Origin: Yarrowia lipolytica
Lineage: Eukaryota; Ascomycota; Dipodascomycetes; Dipodascales
Length of the DNA stretch: 64,000 nucleotides
Direction: 5' to 3'
Assembly: GCF_001761485.1 (NCBI RefSeq)
Contig: NC_090774.1
Coordinates: 3,906,001-3,970,000, forward strand
The notes below the pieces were generated by a model. That model was given only the letters and a program-made list of their open reading frames with translations, had not been told where the DNA came from and searched no databases. The position numbers were made by a program, and so were the translations under genes. Positions within the stretch are counted from its first letter, which is position 1; the number at the start of each line of letters is the position of its first letter. Below are positions 18,785 to 27,499 of the stretch, piece after piece.

Positions 18785-21352
18785 ATGGACTCGGAGTTTT
18801 TGGAGATCCCCAACATGGAGGATATCGTAACGGCTCCCGAGCCCGAACCCGAACCTCCGCGGCTGACCCAGTCCCATTCAGATGTCCACGCCCGACTATC
18901 TGCGCCCCTTGAAAAATACACCCTGTACGAGACGAAAACACGCCTGTATATCGTCGCGTCCAACGCCCGAGAAGTTCAATTCAAGGTGATGGAAATCGAT
19001 ATGACCGGCCCCAAGCAGGACTTGACTCTCATTGTCGACCCGGCAGTGTACACTCGAGCAGAGGTCATGGATGTTCTGGGCCACATGGAAGAGGAGGGAG
19101 GAGGCAATCTGACCAAGAGACTCACAGCTTGGGGCCTACTGGGTTTCATCAGATTCACAGATGGGTACTATATGGTTGTTGTAACTAAACGGTCCGTTGT
19201 TGCTCTTTTAGGAGGCCATTATGTCTACCATATCGACAAAACAGAGATGATCCCATTGTCGAGAGGAGGAGATGAGGGCAAGACAAAGAGCAAGTCAGCA
19301 GACGAGGCACGTTATATGAGCATCTTCCAGAGTCTCGATTTATCAAAGACCTTTTACTTTTCCTATGCTTACGATATCACAAACACACTGCAACGGAATA
19401 TGGAGAGAGAGAAACGAGATGACGACAGTGATGACGAGGAGATCCATTCTTTCAACCATATGTTCATCTGGAACCATCACCTCCTCCGCCCAGTCGAGGA
19501 AATTATGGATAATGTGTTTGAGTGGTTCCTTCCAATCATTCACGGTTTCATCGACCAGGCGAAGATAAACGTTTGTGGTGCTCGAAGCGTCTACGTGACT
19601 CTCATTGCTCGACGATCCCATTACTTTGCTGGTGCCAGATTCCTCAAGCGAGGCGTCAATGATAGAGGCAATGTTGCCAATGAAGTTGAGACTGAACAGA
19701 TTGTGGCAGATTTAGTCACCTCATCGTTCCATGACAAGAGAGAAGGTATCTTCAATTCGCCGAGATACACGTCATACGTCCAACACAGAGGCTCAATACC
19801 ATTGTATTGGTCTCAGGATGTTAGCAACATGACTCCCAAGCCTCCCATTGAGATCAACCTGGTAGACCCCTTCTTTGCCAGTGCTGCTTTACATTTTGAC
19901 GACTTATTCAAGCGTTACGAGGCTCCGATTCTGGTTCTCAATCTCATAAAAAGCAAGGAGCGAACTCCCAGAGAGGGAAAGCTGCTTCGAGAGTTCTCTC
20001 AGTGTGTTGAATACTTGAACCAATTTCTCGTCCAACGGGGAAAGAAGCACAAGCTCCAGTATACACATTGGGATATGTCCAGAGCATCCAAGTCTCGAAA
20101 CCTAGAGGTCATTGAGTTTCTTGAACGATACTCTACCACTGTCCTGGAGAAAACGGGCTTCTTTCACAACTCCAAGGGCATCCAGAAGGGTATTTGCCGA
20201 TCTAACTGCATTGATTGCTTGGATCGAACAAACGCTGCACAGTTCGTTATTGCTAAGAAGGCCCTAGGTTACCAGTTGCGTGCCCTTGGCATTGTGTCGG
20301 ACGTCAACTTGTCCTATGACTGTGACGCTGTTAATCTCTTGACAGAAATGTACCATGATCATGGAGACACCATCGCTCTGCAGTATGGTGGCTCCCACCT
20401 GGTCAACACAATGGAGACGTATAGAAAGATCAACCAGTGGAGATCCCATTCTCGAGACATGCTTGAGTCAATTCGACGGTTCTACTCCAACTCGTTCGTC
20501 GATTCTCAGAGACAAGAGGCAATCAACTTGTTCCTTGGTAACCACGTGTTCGAGCAGAATAAGCCTCGTCTGTGGGACCTGCCTTCGGACCACTTTCTGC
20601 ATAACAACTACTACTTTGATAACTACTACCTGAGGCGATCATACATCTTCTGGTGGACTGAGATCAACCTCTTGGTCAAGAAGTACGAGAAGTATGTCCG
20701 AAGAAAAAAAGAACTGCAGATTATGCCTGTCAGCGAGATCACAGAGCCTCTCAACTTTCCAGGTTCGGATCAAAAGGAGCCTGTCATGGAGGTATTAGAG
20801 GATAAGCTAGATGCTCTTGTATCATACATTCCACCTTACCCTGGCTTCTTTGACAACTACTGGAACGAATGTTACAAGCCCCGTTCGCTGTCGTCTTTTC
20901 ACAAGGTGTTTGCCTACAACATGAACTCCACATCCCGTTACAATTCTGACGACAACCCTTTCAGACCTAGAAAGGAAATTAAAGGTCTGGAGGATATCAC
21001 AGAGGACAAGAAGGTATCGGAAGTACCTGAAGAGGTGTCCAAAATCCCAGATGACCCTCGTGAGTGCGAAATGGAAGAACTTGTCAGCAGTCTTTCAGCT
21101 CCAACTCTCGACGACTCTGTCTACCGTAAATATCTCAGCAGCGACTCCACCTCTCACGCTGTGCATCCTACAGACCAGCGACAGTTCGAATTTTACATTG
21201 CCAATGAGCTTCAGCCTGATGTTAATGAGCCTTTGTACCAACACATCCAGGACTCTACAGTCCTCCCTCGAGTGGATTCAGACGACAAGTCATGGTATGG
21301 CATGACAGGTCTCAACGGCTCTGAGAGTCTCTACGAGAGTCACTACGCTTAA
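18785..21352 (+). CDS. FIG4: Polyphosphoinositide phosphatase Fig4 (SAC domain)
   Basis: 855 residues from the ATG at 18785. The frame is open 34 codons further up, but only with a TTG. Residues ~45-60 ([17 protein letters not shown]) are the conserved start of the SAC domain. The catalytic CX5R motif is CIDCLDR at residues 475-481, within [16 protein letters not shown], so the active-site Cys and Arg are both present. The C-terminal part ([17 protein letters not shown] and the Tyr-rich segment after it) is Fig4-specific rather than Sac1-like, and there is no C-terminal membrane anchor. Fig4 removes the 5-phosphate of PI(3,5)P2 and, with Vac14, also supports the kinase Fab1 on the vacuole membrane. 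Length is close to the yeast protein (879 residues). Confidence 0.93.
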   Translation: MDSEFLEIPNMEDIVTAPEPEPEPPRLTQSHSDVHARLSAPLEKYTLYETKTRLYIVASNAREVQFKVMEIDMTGPKQDLTLIVDPAVYTRAEVMDVLGHMEEEGGGNLTKRLTAWGLLGFIRFTDGYYMVVVTKRSVVALLGGHYVYHIDKTEMIPLSRGGDEGKTKSKSADEARYMSIFQSLDLSKTFYFSYAYDITNTLQRNMEREKRDDDSDDEEIHSFNHMFIWNHHLLRPVEEIMDNVFEWFLPIIHGFIDQAKINVCGARSVYVTLIARRSHYFAGARFLKRGVNDRGNVANEVETEQIVADLVTSSFHDKREGIFNSPRYTSYVQHRGSIPLYWSQDVSNMTPKPPIEINLVDPFFASAALHFDDLFKRYEAPILVLNLIKSKERTPREGKLLREFSQCVEYLNQFLVQRGKKHKLQYTHWDMSRASKSRNLEVIEFLERYSTTVLEKTGFFHNSKGIQKGICRSNCIDCLDRTNAAQFVIAKKALGYQLRALGIVSDVNLSYDCDAVNLLTEMYHDHGDTIALQYGGSHLVNTMETYRKINQWRSHSRDMLESIRRFYSNSFVDSQRQEAINLFLGNHVFEQNKPRLWDLPSDHFLHNNYYFDNYYLRRSYIFWWTEINLLVKKYEKYVRRKKELQIMPVSEITEPLNFPGSDQKEPVMEVLEDKLDALVSYIPPYPGFFDNYWNECYKPRSLSSFHKVFAYNMNSTSRYNSDDNPFRPRKEIKGLEDITEDKKVSEVPEEVSKIPDDPRECEMEELVSSLSAPTLDDSVYRKYLSSDSTSHAVHPTDQRQFEFYIANELQPDVNEPLYQHIQDSTVLPRVDSDDKSWYGMTGLNGSESLYESHYA

Positions 21353-21562
21353 TGAGATGAGTTCTCAGTGAACCACCACTCTGGCTCTCGGGCGATTATT
21401 TATATAACATTATTCAGTAATTACAATCTACAAATACACTCTACAAGCTATGGCATAGTGGCTGTGGGAAGCTGACAAACATTAAATATGAACAATGTAT
21501 TAAATAATAATATGTACGGGCCATACCTGGCTCGTCCGTCTATGCTGTTGCCATTATAGCAC

Positions 21563-22261
21563 CTATGGTGCGCTCATAATCTGCTCCACATTCTCCCGGA
21601 CCTGGTCTTCAGGCCATTCCCGGCACTTGTCGATGCACTGGTAGATCTTGAGGGTGGTGGGAACGTCTTCGCTCTTGACCCAGATCTTTCCGTTGACTCC
21701 AATGGCAATCTCAAAGGGAACCAGCTCTCCAATGGTATCGAGCACGGTGTGTCCTTTGAAAAGCAACTGTCGAGTAAATGCTATCGGTGCGTCGAAGCAG
21801 AAACCATCCTTAAGTTCACCGTACCCGCCGGCCTTGCCGGACTGAGGATCAATACACTCGATCTCAGCTTCGACTTCTCGAGATGCAGAAGACACTCGCG
21901 CGTAGACGAGTGCATCGTTAGCCAGGTTGACTCTGTTCTTCTTGGAGGCGTTGGGGAAGGCCATGGCGTTAAGCTGGACACCCGGAGAGAGGTCAGAAAC
22001 AGACACTTTGTATCCCTCAGCGTGTCGAGTGGTCACAGTACCGATGACATTGTCGTTGACGGCAGGAATGTACCGCCGAGTGTCACTGTCGATGTAAACG
22101 AGGTTCTGATTTTTAGTCTTCTTGTCTTCGGGATCGGTTCGATGCACCTCACCTGCAACGATAGGGATGGGGTCTGCGGCTAGAGGATCGTCGAGAAATC
22201 CGGGGCCGAGTGTGAGGTCCTGCTTAGGGAAATCAATCTGGTCTCCTGGGAGGCAAATCAT
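21563..22261 (-). CDS. RRP40: Exosome cap subunit Rrp40
   Basis: 232 residues from the ATG at 22261. A longer frame begins at 22450, but its first 63 residues are hydrophobic and unrelated to the family. The true N terminus MICLPGDQIDF is typical. An S1-like segment follows (NVIGTVTTRHAEGYKVSVSD), then a KH-like domain containing the signature NGKIWVKSED near the C terminus. Rrp40 is one of three RNA-binding cap proteins of the ten-subunit RNA exosome, needed for 5.8S rRNA, snoRNA and mRNA 3' processing in nucleus and cytoplasm. Yeast Rrp40 is 240 residues long, so this is full length. Confidence 0.92.
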   Translation of the reverse strand: MICLPGDQIDFPKQDLTLGPGFLDDPLAADPIPIVAGEVHRTDPEDKKTKNQNLVYIDSDTRRYIPAVNDNVIGTVTTRHAEGYKVSVSDLSPGVQLNAMAFPNASKKNRVNLANDALVYARVSSASREVEAEIECIDPQSGKAGGYGELKDGFCFDAPIAFTRQLLFKGHTVLDTIGELVPFEIAIGVNGKIWVKSEDVPTTLKIYQCIDKCREWPEDQVRENVEQIMSAP

Positions 22262-22668
22262 TGTGTGTATCGTGTGGTATGCTGGGCAAGATGGGCCTTC
22301 AAAATATGCATGATAAAATAAATTCAGGCTGCATGTTGGGAGGCAAGTTAATTGTAGAGTAGCCAGGGCAAGTAAAAGTTTGTACATACTCATACCGGTG
22401 TACACTTCAACAAGGGAAGATCCGAAGATGCTATAAGTGATTTTTGACATTTATATGATATAAGACTACAGTCCACATCTTGGTGTATTATCTATCTGGG
22501 GCGTTTACGAGCTCATGTCATCAGTTTCACTTTCGCTTAGTCATCCACTATATACGGAGTGAAAATTTCAATCTGTTAAAGTTCCAACTAATAAACTCAC
22601 AACTACAATCAAACGGTTACACGTTAATACATTTTACTAATCAAGACCAGCCTACCAGTAGGGTGCAC
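22262..22668. other. RRP40 promoter region and 3' flank of SPE3
   Basis: A 407-bp gap between two minus-strand genes. The open frame that extends RRP40 leftward on paper runs through it but has no family similarity. No other feature was seen. Confidence 0.5.
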
Positions 22669-23547
22669 TTAAGCAAGATCGTCTCGAGCCCAGGTGGGGA
22701 GAACGAAGGAAGCAGAGTGGATGTCCTTGTTGTAGTATCGGTAGAGCTTGGACTCCTCCTCGGGAGAGACGGATCGAAGGGGCTTTCGGAGGTTGGCGTC
22801 CTTGTCCTTGGAGCAGACCATGAAACCAATCTGGCCGGAGGGGTAGGTGGGGATGGTGCAGTAAGCGTAGTCGGCGGAGGGGAAGACCTGCTTGCAAGCC
22901 TGTCGCAGCTCCTTAATGATCTTCATGTGCAGCCAGATGGACTCTCCCTGAGTGGTGATAACACCCTTCTCGGTCAGAGCACCGGAGAGGAGCTCAAAGT
23001 AGGGCTTCTGGAAGAGAGAGGCGGCGGGACCCTCGGGGTCGGAGGAGTCGGTGATGATGACATCGAAGGTGTTCTGGTACTCCTGGAGGAACTTGAAGCC
23101 GTCACCAATGTGGACCTTGGTCTTGGGGTGGTTGAATCCGACAGACATGGTGGGGAGGTACTGCTTGGAAACACGGGGCACGGCCTCATCAATGTCACAG
23201 AGGACAGCCTCCTCGACACAGTCGTGCTTGACAATCTCTCGCAGGACACCACCGTCACCACCTCCAATAACAAGCACCTTCTTGGGGTTGGGGTGGGAGT
23301 TGAGAGCAAGATGCGCAATCATCTCCTGGTAGGCGTACTCGTCTCGCTCGGTGGCCTGGATGGCTCCGTCAAGGACGAGAACGTTGCCGTAGTCGGTGGA
23401 CTCGAAAACCAGAACGTCCTGGTACTTGGACTTCTCAACGTGGAGAATCTGGTTGACACGCAGGGCCATGGCCTGGCCAGGCCACATGGTGTCACTGATT
23501 TCTCGGAACCAGCCGTCGACGATGGAAGGGTGAGTGAGCTCGGTCAT
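22669..23547 (-). CDS. SPE3: Spermidine synthase
   Basis: 292 residues from the ATG at 23547. An in-frame GTG lies 66 bp upstream but next to the TATA box, so it is not used. The SAM/dcSAM-binding glycine loop is [15 protein letters not shown]. The catalytic Asp segment is [16 protein letters not shown], and the spermidine-synthase signature [20 protein letters not shown] is complete. The enzyme moves an aminopropyl group from decarboxylated SAM to putrescine in the cytosol. Its length matches yeast Spe3 (293 residues). Codon use is highly biased, and the long frame on the opposite strand (374 codons) is a result of that bias. Confidence 0.96.
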   Translation of the reverse strand: MTELTHPSIVDGWFREISDTMWPGQAMALRVNQILHVEKSKYQDVLVFESTDYGNVLVLDGAIQATERDEYAYQEMIAHLALNSHPNPKKVLVIGGGDGGVLREIVKHDCVEEAVLCDIDEAVPRVSKQYLPTMSVGFNHPKTKVHIGDGFKFLQEYQNTFDVIITDSSDPEGPAASLFQKPYFELLSGALTEKGVITTQGESIWLHMKIIKELRQACKQVFPSADYAYCTIPTYPSGQIGFMVCSKDKDANLRKPLRSVSPEEESKLYRYYNKDIHSASFVLPTWARDDLA

Positions 23548-23615
23548 GATTGCTGTTCGTGTGTGGAAAAAGGCGGATCTGGAGATGGCCTTGGATCGAA
23601 GTAGTCGCAACACTT

Positions 23616-23623
23616 TTTATATA
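23616..23623 (-). promoter_or_regulatory. TATA box of SPE3
   Basis: TATATAAA on the minus strand, 69 bp upstream of the SPE3 ATG. Confidence 0.65.
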
Positions 23624-24292
23624 ATGGGGGAGAGCTCAGAAACTCTAACCGCAAAAAACTGTACCAACTGTTATGTCATGCAGGTTCAGTGGGACTAACT
23701 GTAGCTACTTGTAGTCAGTGGAAGGTGTGCGGAGGGAACGGGGTAGGTACGTCAATGGAGTACCGCTTCAATATGGCCACGTCAACCGTACAACAGTTGT
23801 GCGTCTGCCATTATTTTTGCAATTGTTTGGACATGTTTTTCGCGTGTTATCCCTTATGAGCACTGTCATTTGGTTTAGCCACCACCAGCCACATACCCTG
23901 TCTAATATACGGCACCTCTGCTCTCGCTTCATGGTGCAACACATCCTTGTTGCTTTTTAGCCTCTTGTTTCCTCATGTGCTATCAAACTAAAGAAGCTCG
24001 GGGAAACATCCAATGTGCGAAAAATCCGAGCGTGGGTTGCACATGGTGAGACGAGAAATTAAAAGAGAGAGCCAAGCCAAGCCCACAAGCGAGCATGTGT
24101 GCTATTTCACCCGCCCGCGATTGTTGTCGTATATATACTCCGGTAGCCGCTTCAAGGCCTCTAAACATGCAAGCTAGCATAGATAGTGGGAGGCTACAAT
24201 ACCCGTAGTTTCCCCTGTCTGGACACGTCTAGTCTAAAACACCTGCCGCTCTATCTTCTCGCGCTATCTGACTCACTCAACGGCCAAACGGC

Positions 24293-24403
24293 ATGCTGTA
24301 CAGGCCAATGTCGGAATCGCAACCTTTTCAGTCCGCGCCTCTGCACAGTGTGTGCCTGTCAACGGCCGAGTGGTTGCCGAATCGGTACTGGAACCGCTGC
24401 ATG
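24293..24403 (+). other. Possible orphan 5' exon (37 codons) ending at a GTGAGT donor
   Basis: An open frame from ATG at 24293 runs 37 codons to a final ATG at 24401-24403 that is followed directly by GTGAGT, the donor seen in DNA2 and KGD1. A TATATATA box lies 160 bp upstream. No CTAAC-type acceptor was found before TLG2 that gives a convincing second exon. It may be a small spliced gene, a noncoding transcript or chance. Confidence 0.25.
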
Positions 24404-24667
24404 GTGAGTTTAATGACGTAGGTGATGTGCGAATTAAAAGATGAGTGATCACAAAATAATGGTGAGACTTGAGGGCGTCATTTGAGCCCCTTATATACCT
24501 CGAAATCCAATTCCAAGAACAGGGTCGTGTTCGTAGCCCCCAAAATGGTCATCTCCCAATCTCTGAAAAATGGACACATCTGACGCATCTCATAACCTAT
24601 AGTGTAATATCAAGCTCCACGTCAGGACAAGCATATCACCACATTGCAAAAGGCAAGGCAAAGGCAC

Positions 24668-25780
24668 ATGTTTCGAGACAGAACAAACCTGTATATTTCC
24701 TATCGGCAATCGTTCCCGAGGTCGACCCGACAGCTTCTAGCAACACATGCGTCCGATGAGGAGGAACAGGGACTAATCGCCAACTCAGACAACACCGGTG
24801 GAGCCGATGAGATTGAGCTTGCCCATATGGGCAACTCACTGGCCAAAACCATCTCAGACGACGTCCACGGCATTTTGAGCGAAATCAAGGTCAAGGTCAA
24901 TCGACTGGAGGTTCTCCACCGGAAAAACTCGCTCCCTGGCTTCGATGACCGAAGTGGTGAAGAAAAGCTCATCTCAGATATCACCTACGACATCACCCAG
25001 GACCTGCACCACTGCCAGGGCATGCTGAAGAAGCTGGACCGACAATCCGGCGATCCTGTCCAGGACAAGATGCAAATGAACGCCAAAATCGCCCTTGCCA
25101 CCAAGATTCAGGATGCGTCCACAGTGTTCCGAAAACTGCAGAGTAATTATCTCAAGGCTCTCAAACGAAACGAGGGCAGCATGGACCCCATTTTCCAGTC
25201 GACCACTTCCAGTAACACCCACGACGAAGATGTTTCCTTGTCGCAGAAGGCACTTCAGCAATCTCAACAGCTCATTGAAGAGGACGACCAGAGCACCCAG
25301 AACCATCATATCCGACAACGAGAACGGGAGATTGCGCAGATTGCAGAGGGTATCATCGAGCTGGCAGAGATCTTCAAAGACCTGCAGACTATGGTCATTG
25401 ACCAGGGAACCCTGCTGGATCGAATCGATTACAACATTGAAAACATGGCTGTTAACGTGAAACAGGCAGATAAGGAGTTGGTCCAGGGAGCGGTGTATCA
25501 GAAGCGATCCAACAAGTGCAAGATCATTCTGCTTCTTACACTTGTGGTTGTGGGTCTCTTGATCGTGGTAATTGCCAAACCAAGATCCCATACTGTCTAC
25601 GTGGAGCCTGTGGCTGGCAAACCGGCCCCAGCCCCTCCAGCTAATGACAAGCCTGCTACTGGAGGCGACAACAAGAACAACAATAATGATAGACCTGTAG
25701 ACGAGCCCGAGAAGGGTTCTCAAAATCCCCAAGATGATGGTGCAGATTCTAGACCCGTCGTTTCTCACGCCCTGTTATGA
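24668..25780 (+). CDS. TLG2: Endosomal/Golgi t-SNARE syntaxin Tlg2 (syntaxin-16 type)
   Basis: 370 residues from the ATG at 24668, chosen because it puts the Vps45/SM-protein-binding N-peptide MFRDRTNLYISYR exactly at the N terminus. An Habc-like helical region follows (residues ~60-190). The Qa-SNARE helix is at ~215-285 (QREREIAQIAEGIIELAEIF, then DLQTMVIDQGTLLDRIDYNI), with the central glutamine in DLQTMV. The membrane anchor is CKIILLLTLVVVGLLIVVIA. About 65 Pro/Asn/Asp-rich lumenal residues follow; yeast Tlg2 has a similar tail. It works in fusion of endosome-derived vesicles with the trans-Golgi, with Tlg1 and Vti1. Confidence 0.93.
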   Translation: MFRDRTNLYISYRQSFPRSTRQLLATHASDEEEQGLIANSDNTGGADEIELAHMGNSLAKTISDDVHGILSEIKVKVNRLEVLHRKNSLPGFDDRSGEEKLISDITYDITQDLHHCQGMLKKLDRQSGDPVQDKMQMNAKIALATKIQDASTVFRKLQSNYLKALKRNEGSMDPIFQSTTSSNTHDEDVSLSQKALQQSQQLIEEDDQSTQNHHIRQREREIAQIAEGIIELAEIFKDLQTMVIDQGTLLDRIDYNIENMAVNVKQADKELVQGAVYQKRSNKCKIILLLTLVVVGLLIVVIAKPRSHTVYVEPVAGKPAPAPPANDKPATGGDNKNNNNDRPVDEPEKGSQNPQDDGADSRPVVSHALL

Positions 25781-25846
25781 CTATGACATATTTATAATAC
25801 TATTTACATGCATTGATTACAGTAGTCAGAATTACACTTGTAGAAA

Positions 25847-27352
25847 TTAGTCAATGGATTCGAGCTTCTCGTCAATCTCAGAGATAAGCTCCTTGGCCTC
25901 GGTCTTCTTCTTAAGGGACTCCAGGAATTTCACATGACCAACATAGGATGTCTCCTGGAACATGCTGGAGATGCCAATACTAGGGGTCAGAGGCTCTTCG
26001 GCCATGCCATGGGCGTAGGGAAACAATGCCAGCACTCTCTCAGTGGCACGCTTGCTGATCTGGTCAGTCCACGAGAGGACCTTGTTAAGTCCCGCAATGT
26101 TGCCCTCCTTGGCACACTGGACCAATGCAGTCTCAATGGCTTTCTGGGGAAAAGAAGAGTTCTCGGAATGTCTTAGAAGTCGTGCAAGTGAAAACATGTT
26201 AGCCATAGCCTGGTGGTGTGGCCGGGTAACCTCGAATCGAACAAAAATATCATCCTGCTCAGGTCCCTTAGCTGTAACTTCGTTCTTGGTACATCGAACG
26301 ATAGCCTTGATCATGGCAGGAGCAGCCTCCTCAAACACAGCGTGTCGGTTCTTGAAAGATTCCACTCGCCTCACATTGTTGAAGGCAGACACAAACTCAT
26401 CCATTCGCGAGCAGAGTCCAAACATGATAGTAGCCATCTTAGGAGGAATGTCCTGGCAGAAGACAGGTCGCAGAGCAAATAAGCTGATAACCTCAGCAGT
26501 CTTCTCGTTCACGTCAGGGATCTTAGTAAGAGGTCGCAGTGCTGGTGCCAGAACCTCGGATACAGTATAATCAGAAGGTCTAGTGTTCATCCCAGCAAGC
26601 ATGGTAGCCACAGCAGTGATATCCTCGATAGTTCCAGACTTGCAGGTAGCCCAGAAAAGAGCATCAGCTGCCTCGGCAGAGAAGCTGACGTCATTAGTGG
26701 CTCGAGCATAGATGTATCCTACCAGTTTGAACAGAGGATCCGCATCTAGAGGCTCACCGGCCTCCTCAGTCAACTTCTGGTATCTGAAAATGATGTTCTG
26801 AGCAACAACAGACAGTGCAGCGCCCTTTCGCACGTGTTGGTAGTTTGGCAGAGCAGCGTATGTGTCTCCCAGAACAGCATCCGAGTCAATCTTGTTGCAA
26901 ATGTCCTTGAGCTCTGCCAGCGAGGCTGTCTTAACCGCCTGGTGCAGTTTTACTAGGTTATCAGGTTTGGTCTTTCCAAACAGCTTGTCGAGCCCCTCCA
27001 CATATTGCTTTCGGTTCTGGATATCCTTGATCTTCTCTCGAGGGGTCTCTGATCTTCGAAGAGCCACTGAGGTTCGATATTTCTCTCGATCCTCGAAATC
27101 TCGCTTCCCCGACTCGGTCTCGACAGTCAGGAAGTTGGCTGAAAATTTCGTACTGTCATGGACTCTCAGGAATGGGTGGAGAGATCGCAGTGTTGTCTCG
27201 GGTGTCGAGATCTCTTTGAGGTCGTTTGCCGCTGGCTCCTTAGCCGAGTAAAATCTCTGAATGCATGTGATGGGTTGGATGTTGCAATGTGCTCTCAGCA
27301 AGGGTGCAGCCTTATTGATAGCATGAGCCCGGCTCAATGTCGTTCGCAGCAT
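25847..27352 (-). CDS. Mitochondrial protein of unknown function, helical
   Basis: 501 residues from the ATG at 27352. The frame begins 19 codons earlier but the internal start gives a textbook matrix presequence (MLRTTLSRAHAINKAAPLL). The remainder is soluble and predicted mostly helical, with spaced segments such as YTVSEVLAPALRPLTKI and ADALFWATCKSGTIEDITAV that feel like degenerate PPR or TPR-type repeats. That would suit a mitochondrial RNA-binding or translation factor, but I see no diagnostic motif and do not recognise it. It is divergent from PPM2 with only 147 bp between start codons. Confidence 0.65.
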   Translation of the reverse strand: MLRTTLSRAHAINKAAPLLRAHCNIQPITCIQRFYSAKEPAANDLKEISTPETTLRSLHPFLRVHDSTKFSANFLTVETESGKRDFEDREKYRTSVALRRSETPREKIKDIQNRKQYVEGLDKLFGKTKPDNLVKLHQAVKTASLAELKDICNKIDSDAVLGDTYAALPNYQHVRKGAALSVVAQNIIFRYQKLTEEAGEPLDADPLFKLVGYIYARATNDVSFSAEAADALFWATCKSGTIEDITAVATMLAGMNTRPSDYTVSEVLAPALRPLTKIPDVNEKTAEVISLFALRPVFCQDIPPKMATIMFGLCSRMDEFVSAFNNVRRVESFKNRHAVFEEAAPAMIKAIVRCTKNEVTAKGPEQDDIFVRFEVTRPHHQAMANMFSLARLLRHSENSSFPQKAIETALVQCAKEGNIAGLNKVLSWTDQISKRATERVLALFPYAHGMAEEPLTPSIGISSMFQETSYVGHVKFLESLKKKTEAKELISEIDEKLESID

Positions 27353-27499
27353 GGTCGCTAAAGTGTTGTATGTACTCTTCTGATCTGACAAGTGATACGT
27401 GATGTCCAAACAAAGTTCTGCAGACCATGCATGCCCAAATGAAATTCCTAAATTTCAGGGACCGTTGAAAACTTTCAGACGCCATAACGACACTGCAAA
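27353..27499. promoter_or_regulatory. 147-bp bidirectional promoter region
   Basis: Only 147 bp separate the ATGs of the unknown mitochondrial gene (minus) and PPM2 (plus), so both promoters and leaders must fit here. No TATA box is obvious in either direction. Confidence 0.6.

Larger units (their letters stand above)
23548..24667. other. 1.1-kb divergent promoter region between SPE3 and TLG2
   Basis: It contains the SPE3 TATA box (23616-23623), a GTAGCTAC word at 23701, a plus-strand TATATATA at 24131, an exon-like 37-codon frame at 24293-24403 followed by a GTGAGT donor, and a TATATA near 24491 that probably serves TLG2. Confidence 0.5.

Noticed and set aside
22262-22450. 63-residue hydrophobic extension of Rrp40 with a signal-like sequence
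   Set aside because: Rrp40 is a nuclear/cytosolic exosome subunit, and family members start at the chosen ATG.
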